Source: an uncultured Anaerotignum sp. (GTDB taxonomy: Bacteria; Bacillota; Clostridia; Lachnospirales; Anaerotignaceae). Taken from it: DNA of 45,202 nt. The stretch is taken from positions 1 to 45,202 of the forward strand of contig NZ_CAJMDQ010000008.1 of assembly GCF_905212195.1 (NCBI RefSeq), read 5' to 3'. The position numbers were made by a program, and so were the translations under genes. The notes below the pieces were generated by a model. The model was not told where the DNA came from. It did not search any database and was given only the letters and a program-made list of their open reading frames with translations. This document shows positions 7,468 to 15,086 of the stretch, piece by piece; the first letter of the stretch is position 1, and each line of letters begins with the position of its first letter.

Positions 7468-8490
7468 ATGGAAAAAGATATATTGATTTTAGCAGTGGAA
7501 AGCTCCTGCGACGAAACTGCCGCCGCCGTTGTGAAAAACGGCAGAGAGGTGCTTTCCAATATCATTTCGTCACAGATTGCACTGCATACCCTCTATGGCG
7601 GCGTAGTGCCGGAAATCGCATCCCGGAAACATATCGAAGCCATTGACGGTGTCATCACACAGGCTTTGCAGGAAGCTGGCGTCACATTGGAGGACATTGA
7701 CGCCATTGGTGTGACGTATGGCCCCGGTCTGGTGGGTGCGCTGCTAGTAGGTCTGGCAGAAGCTAAGGCCCTTGCCTTTGCAGCTAAGAAACCCCTTGTG
7801 GGCGTCCATCATATTGAAGGGCATATCTGTGCAAACTATATTGAAAATAAAGACTTTGAACCGCCTTATATGGCGCTGGTGGTTTCCGGCGGTCATTCTC
7901 ATCTGGTGTATGTGTCCGATTACGGCAAGTACGAAATTCTGGGCAGAACCAGAGATGACGCCGCAGGTGAGGCTTACGACAAAGTTGCCCGTGCCATTGG
8001 TATGGGGTATCCCGGCGGCCCGAAAATCGATGCGGCAGCCAAAAAAGGCAATCCAAATGCTGTGAAATTCCCCCGTGTATTTTTGGAGGAAGACAGCTAT
8101 GACTTCAGTTTCAGCGGTCTGAAATCCGCCGTGCTGAACTATGTGAATAAACAGAAAATGATGGACGAGCCCATTGTGCCGGAAGATATTGCAGCTAGCT
8201 TCCAGCAGGCTGTGGTGGAAGTTCTGGTGGAAAAAACCATCCATGCAGCAAAGGAAAGAGGCGTGAAGCAGATCGCCATGGCAGGTGGTGTTGCATCCAA
8301 CTCCGCTCTGCGTGAAACCATGCGGAAAGCCTGCGAGAAAGAAGGGTTCTATCTGAGCATTCCTTCTCCCATTCTCTGCACCGATAACGCGGCAATGATT
8401 GGTTGTGCAGCCTATTATGAATATATGGCAGGGGTGCGGGATGGCTTTGACCTGAACGCAAATCCCGGTCTGAAATTAGGGGAAAGATAA
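7468..8490 (+). CDS. tsaD: tRNA N6-threonylcarbamoyladenosine transferase subunit TsaD
   Basis: TsaD transfers the threonylcarbamoyl group to A37 of ANN-decoding tRNAs, together with TsaB and TsaE (not in this window). The 340-residue protein starts with ILAVESSCDETAAAVV and has the metal-binding HHIEGH motif (His115 and His119). VVSGGHSHLVYV, DAAGEAYDKVAR, GGVASNSALR and CTDNAAMIG are all typical. GAAGGAAGG precedes ATG 7468. It sits three bases behind rnz. About 60 bases without an obvious terminator separate it from the pspA-like gene, so read-through is possible. Confidence 0.97.
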   Translation: MEKDILILAVESSCDETAAAVVKNGREVLSNIISSQIALHTLYGGVVPEIASRKHIEAIDGVITQALQEAGVTLEDIDAIGVTYGPGLVGALLVGLAEAKALAFAAKKPLVGVHHIEGHICANYIENKDFEPPYMALVVSGGHSHLVYVSDYGKYEILGRTRDDAAGEAYDKVARAIGMGYPGGPKIDAAAKKGNPNAVKFPRVFLEEDSYDFSFSGLKSAVLNYVNKQKMMDEPIVPEDIAASFQQAVVEVLVEKTIHAAKERGVKQIAMAGGVASNSALRETMRKACEKEGFYLSIPSPILCTDNAAMIGCAAYYEYMAGVRDGFDLNANPGLKLGER

Positions 8491-8551
8491 GTTTTTTGTT
8501 TCAAAAGGGGCGTTGTTTCGATAACTTTTTCAATATCAAGGAGGAAGAAAC

Positions 8552-9232
8552 ATGGCAGGTATTTTGAGCAGATTTAAAACAATTATGGAAGCAAACATTA
8601 ACGCATTGTTGGATAAAGCGGAAGACCCTGTAAAAATGGCAGACCAGCTTGCCAGAGATCTGGAAAAAGATCTGGGGGAAGTGAAGGCGGAAACCGTTTC
8701 CGTTATGGCAGAGGAAAAACGCGACAAACGTGCTTATGATGAAGGCGTGGCAGAAGTGGAAAAACTCCAGCGTTATGCAGAAAAAGCTGTTTTGGCTGGC
8801 AATGACGCTGACGCAAAGGTTTTCCTGTCTGAAAAAGCGGCAAAAGCGGCGAATCTGGAAAGCCTGAAAGGTGCATGGGATCTGGCGGCAGCCAATGCGG
8901 CAAAAATGCGTGAAATGCATGATAAACTCACAGAACAGCTGAAACAGGTGGAAGATAGAAAAGCAGCTATCCGCGCCAAAGCGGCAATGGTGAAATCCCA
9001 GCAGAAAGCGAATGAAATCAAGTCTGATTTGGGCGGCAGTTCTCTGGCAGCCTTTGACGCACTGGAAGAAAAGCTGAACCGGAAATTGGATGAAGCGGAA
9101 GCAGCTGCGGAACTGAATACCAAGAAAGACGATATGGCTGATTTGATGGCAAAATATGATGATGCTGCAACGGTACAGGACAGCGGCGTGGAAGACGAAC
9201 TGGCAGCACTGAAGGCAAAGCTGGGCAAATGA
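8552..9232 (+). CDS. PspA/IM30 family membrane-remodelling protein
   Basis: The 226-residue protein is almost entirely helical, charged and alanine-rich, with long coiled-coil stretches from about residue 25 to 190. The N-terminus (MAGILSRFKTIMEANINALLDKAEDP) and DQLARDLEKDLGEVKAE match PspA/IM30, an ESCRT-III-like family that assembles on membranes and protects them under envelope stress. AAGGAGG lies ahead of ATG 8552. The next gene, an SPFH/zinc-ribbon protein, starts 17 bases downstream, resembling the Bacillus subtilis ydjF (pspA)-ydjI neighbourhood. That pairing supports a role in membrane stress. Confidence 0.9.
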   Translation: MAGILSRFKTIMEANINALLDKAEDPVKMADQLARDLEKDLGEVKAETVSVMAEEKRDKRAYDEGVAEVEKLQRYAEKAVLAGNDADAKVFLSEKAAKAANLESLKGAWDLAAANAAKMREMHDKLTEQLKQVEDRKAAIRAKAAMVKSQQKANEIKSDLGGSSLAAFDALEEKLNRKLDEAEAAAELNTKKDDMADLMAKYDDAATVQDSGVEDELAALKAKLGK

Positions 9233-9249
9233 TGGGGGGAATGTGACCG

Positions 9250-10287
9250 ATGGGACTTTTCGGCAATGAATTTCGCAATGTGGTGGAGTGGCAGGAAAGC
9301 GACGACACCGTGATTTTTCATAAATGGCATAATGACGAGATCAAAAAAGGAAGCCGCCTCATCATCCGTCCGGGACAGGACGCCATTTTCCTCTATAACG
9401 GGAAAATCGAAGGGATTTTTCAGGATGAAGGCTCTTTTGACATTGAATCTCAAATCATTCCTTTCCTGAGCACCCTCAAAGGCTTTTCCTTTGGCTTTAA
9501 CAGCGGCATCCGTGCGGAAGTGCTCTTTGTCAATACAAAGGAATTTACCGTAAAATGGGGCACCAAAAACGCTGTAATGCTGCCTTGCGCAGGTCTGCCC
9601 GGCGGACTGCCTGTCCGTGCTTTCGGTACTTTCCAGATGAAGGTTTCTGATTATGTGCGCCTCATCGACACCATTGCAGGGGTAAAAGATACATACTCTG
9701 TGGATGATGTGAAGACAAGAGTATTGAGCATTCTGGATCAGCTTCTCATGAAGTGGATTGGCAGAGAAGGCAAGGATATGTTCCATTTGCAGGCAAGTGC
9801 CTATGACATCGGCAAGGGCATGCAGGAAGATTTGGATATGGAACTGCTGAAAATGGGCATGACTGTGACAGGCGTGCAGATTTCCAGCTTCAGCTATCCA
9901 CAGGAAATCCAAGAAAAAATCAACGCTGCGGCAGGCTATCAGATGGTGGGGGATATGAACCGCTACCAGCAGGGCAAACTGGCAGATGGTCTGGATCAGC
10001 CCGGCGGCGCTGCCGGCAGTACAGCTGGTATGGGCTTTGGTATGGCAGCAGGCATGCAGATGGCACAGCAGATGATGCAAAACATGCAGCAGCCTACACA
10101 GCAGCCAGCCCAGCAGCCAGCAGGCGGAAAACATTGTCCTTCCTGTGGTGCGGCAGTACAGGCTGGTGATAAATTCTGTTCAGGTTGCGGACAGAAATTG
10201 GAAGTGGCAGCTTTTTGTCCTTCCTGCGGCGCAAAAGTCAACGCAGGCGATCGTTTCTGCTCCGGCTGTGGACAGAAACTTTCCTAA
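9250..10287 (+). CDS. SPFH-domain protein with two C-terminal zinc ribbons (YdjI-like)
   Basis: A 345-residue cytoplasmic protein. The first ~240 residues match YdjI-type SPFH (virion-core-like) proteins, starting MGLFGNEFRNVVEWQESDD and including LIIRPGQDAIFLYNGKI and VTGVQISSFSYPQEIQEKI. A Gly/Met/Gln-rich linker (about 255-290) follows. Two near-identical zinc ribbons close the protein (HCPSCGAAVQAGDKFCSGCG and FCPSCGAKVNAGDRFCSGCG). In Bacillus the YdjI protein helps recruit PspA to the membrane; a similar partnership is inferred from adjacency. There is no membrane helix, so attachment would go through partners. A bidirectional terminator follows the stop. Confidence 0.85.
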   Translation: MGLFGNEFRNVVEWQESDDTVIFHKWHNDEIKKGSRLIIRPGQDAIFLYNGKIEGIFQDEGSFDIESQIIPFLSTLKGFSFGFNSGIRAEVLFVNTKEFTVKWGTKNAVMLPCAGLPGGLPVRAFGTFQMKVSDYVRLIDTIAGVKDTYSVDDVKTRVLSILDQLLMKWIGREGKDMFHLQASAYDIGKGMQEDLDMELLKMGMTVTGVQISSFSYPQEIQEKINAAAGYQMVGDMNRYQQGKLADGLDQPGGAAGSTAGMGFGMAAGMQMAQQMMQNMQQPTQQPAQQPAGGKHCPSCGAAVQAGDKFCSGCGQKLEVAAFCPSCGAKVNAGDRFCSGCGQKLS

Positions 10288-10297
10288 GTGAGAATTG

Positions 10298-10334
10298 AAA
10301 AAGGCAGAAATCCTTTTGGATTTCTGCCTTTTAT
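10298..10334. terminator. Bidirectional terminator between convergent genes
   Basis: AAGGCAGAAATCC and GGATTTCTGCCTT pair around a four-base T loop, with A's on the left and T's on the right. It serves the SPFH gene (+) and the HAD gene (-). Confidence 0.85.
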
Positions 10335-10335
10335 T

Positions 10336-11040
10336 TTATTTTCTAGGGACGCCTAAAATATCATATAATTCTGCCAGTTTATGAATTTCGTATGTAGGTA
10401 CGGCAGCGGTGTCGTTGATTTTATTTTCTGCATTCATCCAGCAGGCGTCGATGCCCGCGTTATTGCCGCCAAGAATATCAGAGGAAAGAGAATCACCGAT
10501 GATGAGTACATCTTCTGGAGAAAGATGTGGTGCTTTTTCAAAACAATGGTCGAAAAAGGCTTTCATAGGCTTACGGCTGCCGATTTCTCCGGAAATGAAA
10601 ATGTCCTTGAAATAAGGGGAAAGTCCGGAATCCCCCAGACGTTTGTACTGGGTTTCTGTGGTGCCGTTGGTGACGATGTATAACTCATAAAGGGGCGCAA
10701 GGGTCTGTACCAGCTCCATGGCACCTTCCATGAGGTCGTGACCTTCGTCCAGTTCTTTTCGGTAATCATGCTCGAAGGCAATACCATCAGCGTCAATGCC
10801 AAAGTGTTCGAATACTCTGCCAAAACGGGTGTAGAGTACTGTATCTCTGGAGATTTCACCTCGTTCGTAGCTTTCCCAAAGCTGACCGTTCATTTCCAGA
10901 TAAAAACTGCGGATTTCGTCTGTAAGGGCAATGCCGTTTTTTTCAAAAACACGTTCCAGCCCCTTTTTTTCCGCGGCGACAAAGTCCAGCAGTGTTTTGT
11001 CTGCGTCAAAAAATAATGCTTTATATGTTTTCTGGCTCAT
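10336..11040 (-). CDS. HAD-superfamily hydrolase, YjjG-type nucleotidase
   Basis: The 234-residue protein has all HAD motifs: FFDADKT at the N-terminus (nucleophile Asp12), IVTNGT (motif II), the Lys in GSRKPMKAFF (motif III) and IIGDSLSSDILGG (motif IV). The alpha-helical cap and the DADKTLLDF variant fit the YjjG/YfnB group, which dephosphorylates nucleoside 5'-monophosphates including non-canonical pyrimidines. Substrate is inferred from family only. Its ATG overlaps the stop of the upstream SDR gene by four bases, so the two are translationally coupled in a minus-strand operon. Confidence 0.83.
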   Translation of the reverse strand: MSQKTYKALFFDADKTLLDFVAAEKKGLERVFEKNGIALTDEIRSFYLEMNGQLWESYERGEISRDTVLYTRFGRVFEHFGIDADGIAFEHDYRKELDEGHDLMEGAMELVQTLAPLYELYIVTNGTTETQYKRLGDSGLSPYFKDIFISGEIGSRKPMKAFFDHCFEKAPHLSPEDVLIIGDSLSSDILGGNNAGIDACWMNAENKINDTAAVPTYEIHKLAELYDILGVPRK

Positions 11041-11777
11041 AACATTCCTCCATCCAGTGTGATGATTTGTCCTGTCAGGAAAGAAGCGCTTTCGCTGGCA
11101 AGGGTAAGGGCGAATTTGCCCACTTCTTCCGGCTTGCCGAAGCGCATGAGAGCGATTTCGTCTGCCAGTTCTGCCCGTTCTTCTTCGGAGAAGCAGGCAT
11201 TCATTTCTGTGTCGATGACACCACAGGCAATGGCGTTGACCCGAATACCGGAAGGGCCAAGTTCTTTTGCCATGGCTTTTGTGAAGGCGTTGATGCCCCC
11301 TTTGGAAGCGGAGTAAACAGCTTCACAGGAAGCTCCTGCTTCTCCCCACATGGAGGAGATGTTCAGAATGACGCCTGTTTTGTTGTGTACCATAGCAGGC
11401 ACTGCCAGATGGGTACAATTCAGCACAGAGCCAAGGTTTACATTCAGCACATGCTGCCACTGTTCAGGTGTCATGTCTGTGAATAAACCAATATGAGAAA
11501 TACCGGCGTTGTTTACCAGAATATCGACAGGGCCAAAGGCATCCTGAATTTGCAGGAACATGTCCTTGCAGGCATTGTAGTCGGAAACGTCTGCCAGAAT
11601 TGCCATACAGGAAACGCCCATTTCTTCCAGTTCTTTTTTCGCTTCTGCCAGCTGGTCTTTGCTGCGGGAAGCATTCAGCACCACCCGTGCCCCTGCTCGT
11701 CCAAAGGCAAAGGCGATGGCTTTGCCGATGCCACGGGAGGAACCGGTGACCAGTACGGTTTTATTTGTAAAATCCAT
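11037..11777 (-). CDS. Short-chain dehydrogenase/reductase (FabG-like; possibly EF-P 5-aminopentanone reductase)
   Basis: Classical SDR of 246 residues: cofactor motif TGSSRGIGKA, NNAGIS, the catalytic serine in ISSM, and the YSASKGG dyad (Tyr and Lys). Its end, TGQIITLDGGML, is typical of FabG-like enzymes. SSMWGEAGASCEAVYSASKG resembles Firmicute YmfI-type enzymes that reduce the 5-aminopentanone group on elongation factor P; a generic 3-oxoacyl-ACP reductase is the alternative. I start at ATG 11777 because AAGGA on the minus strand fits this codon; the GTG at 11786 is too close. The ATGA overlap with the HAD gene indicates co-translation. Confidence 0.82.
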   Translation of the reverse strand: MDFTNKTVLVTGSSRGIGKAIAFAFGRAGARVVLNASRSKDQLAEAKKELEEMGVSCMAILADVSDYNACKDMFLQIQDAFGPVDILVNNAGISHIGLFTDMTPEQWQHVLNVNLGSVLNCTHLAVPAMVHNKTGVILNISSMWGEAGASCEAVYSASKGGINAFTKAMAKELGPSGIRVNAIACGVIDTEMNACFSEEERAELADEIALMRFGKPEEVGKFALTLASESASFLTGQIITLDGGML

Positions 11778-11854
11778 TTTTATCACAATCCTTTTTTGCG
11801 CATTATAATAGTCATTTTATCGGAAAACTTTAATCTTTACAAGGAGGAAATCTG

Positions 11855-11883
11855 CTGACAAATGAAAAGAAACCATGTATAAT
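11855..11883 (+). promoter_or_regulatory. Promoter of the membrane protein gene at 11917
   Basis: CTGACA (11855-11860), a 17-base spacer and a perfect TATAAT (11878-11883) lie about 35 bases ahead of the start. Confidence 0.75.
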
Positions 11884-11916
11884 ACTTCTTATATCATGAT
11901 GGAGGAATTTTATATT

Positions 11917-12750
11917 ATGGAAGAAATCAAGCGGCTGGTGTACAGCCGAGAATTACGATGGAATGAAATTATGGTAATTGCCATGCGGCTGTTTCGGGAA
12001 AATATCAAAGTGGTTGCTGCGGGAATGCTGGTCATTGGTCTGCCCATCAGTATTTTGCTGACACTGATTCAAGGCAGGGTAATGAGCATGCTGGAAATTG
12101 CTGATCAGGTATCAGCGAAAACTCTGGTATTATCTCCTCAGGAATCAGTCAATTTGATACAGCAGATGATGACAAATAATGTACTGCTCATGGCAGTGAC
12201 CGTATTTTTGGAAGCCATATTCACCATCGGTGTGGCAAAGGCTACCAAATGGCGGCTGGAAGGCAGACGTTTTTCTACCAGCAAAGCTTTTGTGGAAGCA
12301 ATGTCATTGGAACCTGTTGTGGTGAAAGTGGGCATTGTGTATATGATCCTGTTTTTGCTGGGTTCTTTGCTGGTGATTCCTGCCATTTATCTGGGCGTTG
12401 TATGGTGTCTGTATCTGTACTGCATTGCGCTGGGCGGCAGACGAAGCGTTGACGCACTGGGACACAGCCGTGTGCTGGTTCGCAGCAGATGGTGGCGGAC
12501 ATTCGGATTTTTGATTATACTGGCAGCAATTTCTTACTGCTGGAATTCCGTTTTATCCTTGATCTTTATGCTGTTCCCTGACAACTTTGCTGTCAACTGC
12601 GTTTATACCTGCATCACATATTTGACACAGGGCTTTGTGGTTAGTGCAACAGCCATCTTGTTCCTGAACCGGGAATCCGGACTTTTTGGCATGGCTTCTT
12701 TGCAGGAACCGGAAGAAGTGCAGGAAGCAGAAGAAGAAAAAGCAGAATAA
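11917..12750 (+). CDS. Uncharacterised polytopic membrane protein
   Basis: The 277-residue protein has a basic, amphipathic N-terminus (about 1-30). About six hydrophobic segments follow (near 36-60, 93-113, 130-155, 157-172, 197-222 and 230-252) and a short acidic tail ending EEVQEAEEEKAE. I do not recognise a family with confidence. The layout resembles integral membrane proteins of the glycerophosphodiester phosphodiesterase membrane-domain type, but this is only a resemblance. I start at ATG 11917 because GGAGGA precedes it and the promoter's predicted start lies just upstream; an in-frame ATG at 11875 falls inside the promoter. It is a single-gene unit ending in copy 2 of the dispersed repeat. 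Confidence 0.65.
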   Translation: MEEIKRLVYSRELRWNEIMVIAMRLFRENIKVVAAGMLVIGLPISILLTLIQGRVMSMLEIADQVSAKTLVLSPQESVNLIQQMMTNNVLLMAVTVFLEAIFTIGVAKATKWRLEGRRFSTSKAFVEAMSLEPVVVKVGIVYMILFLLGSLLVIPAIYLGVVWCLYLYCIALGGRRSVDALGHSRVLVRSRWWRTFGFLIILAAISYCWNSVLSLIFMLFPDNFAVNCVYTCITYLTQGFVVSATAILFLNRESGLFGMASLQEPEEVQEAEEEKAE

Positions 12751-12751
12751 A

Positions 12752-12820
12752 ATTGCTTCATAAGAAAAGAGAAATAGCCAGAATTCTTGAAACAAAAGGA
12801 ATTCTGGCTGTTATTTTTTT
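12752..12820 (+). repeat. Dispersed intergenic repeat with terminator, copy 2
   Basis: CTTCATAAGAAAA (12756-12768) is followed by the hairpin AGCCAGAATTC (12776-12786) / GAATTCTGGCT (12799-12809) and a T run. It terminates the preceding gene. Confidence 0.75.
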
Positions 12821-12931
12821 CAGGAGAAATTTCGTTTTTTTGTATACAATAGACAGGAAAGATGGGATTTCCAAACATGAATTTTAGTGGGACATTTTCC
12901 GTCACACGCAGTGGATTTTTCTAAATCCCTG

Positions 12932-12940
12932 TGGTATAAT
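12932..12940 (+). promoter_or_regulatory. Extended -10 promoter of fbp
   Basis: TGGTATAAT gives a perfect TATAAT with the extended TGn. The -35 position is poor. A perfect palindrome TTGTATACAA lies upstream at 12840-12849 and could be an operator; its binding protein is unknown. Confidence 0.6.
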
Positions 12941-12987
12941 CGGCTTATAACAACAACCAAATATAAGAAATGGCAGGTGGGGTATTT

Positions 12988-14964
12988 ATGTATTCCGGGA
13001 AAGACGGATTTACAGCAGAAGAACTGAAGTATTTACAATTATTATCCAAACAATATAAAAATATCAACAGCGCAGCCACAGAGGTTATGAACCTGAAGGC
13101 GATTTTGAACCTGCCGAAAGGGACAGAGCACTTCGTTTCGGATATTCATGGGGAAGTGGAATCTTTCAGCCATGTACTCCGCAACGCTTCCGGCGTTATC
13201 AAAAACCAGATCAGTGCCATTTTTGGTGCAAGTCTGCGGGAAAGCGAAAAGAAATCTCTGGCAACGCTGATTTATTATCCCGAAAAGAAACTGGAACAGA
13301 TGGTAGAAACAGAAGAGGACATGAACGACTGGTACAAAATCACCCTGCACCGTCTGGTTACCATCTGCAAAGTTGTTTCTTCCAAATATACCCGTTCCAA
13401 AGTCAGAAAAGCACTGCCCAAGGAATTTGCTTACATACTGGAAGAACTGCTCCATGAGGATAATGTGAGCAGAGATAAAGAAATGTATTATAATGAAATC
13501 ATCAGCACCATCATCGATCTGGATCAGGCAGACCGCTTCATCACAGCCCTGTGCCATCTGATTCAGCGCCTTGCCATTGATACCCTCCATGTCATTGGGG
13601 ATATTTACGACAGAGGCCCTAACGCGGCAGCCATTATGGATATTCTGGAACATTACCACTCTGTGGATATCCAGTGGGGGAACCACGACATCGCTTGGAT
13701 GGGTGCAGCGGCAGGATGTCAGGCGCTCATTTGTAACGTATTGCGTATTCAGACCCGTTATGCAAATCTGGACACCATCGAAGAAGACTACGGTATCAAC
13801 CTGATTCCTCTGGCAACATTTGCTATGGATTGTTACGCCGATGACCCTTGCACACAGTTTGCGCCCAAAGGCACAGAAGGCGCGCTGAGTGATAAGGACT
13901 TCCAGCTCATTGCCAAAATGCATAAAGCCATTTCTATTTTGCAGTGGAAAATGGAAGCACAGATCATCAAACGTCATCCCGAATTCCATATGGAAAACAG
14001 ACTGCTGCTGGATAAGATTGACTTTGAAAAAGGCACCATCAACATCGAAGGTGTGGAATATGAAATGAACGACATGAATTTCCCCACTGTAGACCCCAAA
14101 GACCCTTATGCTCTGACAGAAGAAGAACAGGAAGTTATGGACAAAGTCAAATCTTCCTTTGTAAACAGTGAAAAATTGCAGGAGCATATCCGCGTGCTGT
14201 ACAGCAAAGGTGCTATGTATAATATCTTCAACTCCAACCTGCTGTTCCACGGCGGTATTCCCATGAATGATGACGGTACATTGAAAACCGTTACATTCCG
14301 CGGCAAAAAATATAAAGGCAAAGATTATCTGGATGCCGTAGAACGGACAGCCAGAGAAGCATACTTCAACAAACCTCATTCCGAAGCAAAACGTCAGTGC
14401 ATGGATATTATGTGGTATCTGTGGTGTGGGGAAGATTCTCCTTTGTTCGGCAAAAAGAAAATGACAACTTTCGAACGGTATTTCATTGACGATAAGACCA
14501 CCCATAAGGAAGTCAGCAACCCTTACTATACGCTGCGGAATGATGAAAACATCTGCCGTTATGTGCTGGAATCCTTCGGACTTGACCCGGATACTTCCCA
14601 CATCGTCAACGGCCATGTGCCCGTTAAGGTAGTGAAAGGGGAAAGCCCCATCAAAGCAAATGGTAAGCTGTTCGTTATCGACGGCGGTTTTGCGAAGGCA
14701 TACCAGAAGGTAACAGGTATCGCAGGCTATACCCTCATTTACAACTCTCATGGTATGGTATTGGTTAGCCATGAACCGTTCGTATCCACAGAAGTTGCCA
14801 TTGCGGAAGAAAAGGACATCCTGTCCTCTACCGTTGCTTTGCAGTATACACAGGATCGTATCCGCGTAAGAGATACAGACATCGGTAAAAAGCTTCAGGA
14901 AAGCATTGATGAACTGGAAAAACTCCTGTATGCGTACCAGAACGGTATCATCAAAGAACAGTAA
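12988..14964 (+). CDS. fbp: Fructose-1,6-bisphosphatase, class III
   Basis: Class III FBPase hydrolyses fructose 1,6-bisphosphate to fructose 6-phosphate in gluconeogenesis and occurs mainly in Firmicutes. The protein is 658 residues, near the family's usual length of about 650-670. Calcineurin-like metallophosphatase motifs are visible: FVSDIHGEVESF, IGDIYDRGPNA, WGNHDIAWMGA and later NGHVPVK and IDGGFAKAYQ. I start at ATG 12988, which has AGGTGGGG upstream; the in-frame ATG at 12970 lacks a ribosome binding site. It is monocistronic, with a terminator just after the stop. Confidence 0.95.
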   Translation: MYSGKDGFTAEELKYLQLLSKQYKNINSAATEVMNLKAILNLPKGTEHFVSDIHGEVESFSHVLRNASGVIKNQISAIFGASLRESEKKSLATLIYYPEKKLEQMVETEEDMNDWYKITLHRLVTICKVVSSKYTRSKVRKALPKEFAYILEELLHEDNVSRDKEMYYNEIISTIIDLDQADRFITALCHLIQRLAIDTLHVIGDIYDRGPNAAAIMDILEHYHSVDIQWGNHDIAWMGAAAGCQALICNVLRIQTRYANLDTIEEDYGINLIPLATFAMDCYADDPCTQFAPKGTEGALSDKDFQLIAKMHKAISILQWKMEAQIIKRHPEFHMENRLLLDKIDFEKGTINIEGVEYEMNDMNFPTVDPKDPYALTEEEQEVMDKVKSSFVNSEKLQEHIRVLYSKGAMYNIFNSNLLFHGGIPMNDDGTLKTVTFRGKKYKGKDYLDAVERTAREAYFNKPHSEAKRQCMDIMWYLWCGEDSPLFGKKKMTTFERYFIDDKTTHKEVSNPYYTLRNDENICRYVLESFGLDPDTSHIVNGHVPVKVVKGESPIKANGKLFVIDGGFAKAYQKVTGIAGYTLIYNSHGMVLVSHEPFVSTEVAIAEEKDILSSTVALQYTQDRIRVRDTDIGKKLQESIDELEKLLYAYQNGIIKEQ

Positions 14965-14981
14965 TTGCATAGAATCAGAAC

Positions 14982-15015
14982 AGAAGTCAGAGTGTGCGCA
15001 TTCTGGCTTCTATTT
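14982..15015 (+). terminator. Terminator of fbp
   Basis: AGAAGTCAGAGTG and CATTCTGGCTTCT pair (two G-U pairs) around a four-base loop and run into a T-rich stretch. Confidence 0.7.
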
Positions 15016-15033
15016 TATGGAAAAACCAGAACT

Positions 15034-15062
15034 TTTTCAGAAAATCTGCGTCTGAATATAAG
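15034..15062 (+). promoter_or_regulatory. Promoter of the stalk/GH5-like gene
   Basis: TTTTCA (15034-15039), a 17-base spacer and TATAAG (15057-15062) lie about 25 bases before ATG 15087. Confidence 0.55.
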
Positions 15063-15086
15063 ATAAACAAAAGAGGAGGGAAAGCA

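Noticed and set aside
11841..11878. AAGGAGG followed by ATG 11861 upstream of the membrane protein gene
   Set aside because: The frame stops after six codons, and the site lies upstream of the likely transcription start, so it is a decoy.
13042..14970. Open frame of 642 codons on the minus strand across fbp
   Set aside because: Antisense shadow of fbp with no recognisable protein features and no ribosome binding site of its own.
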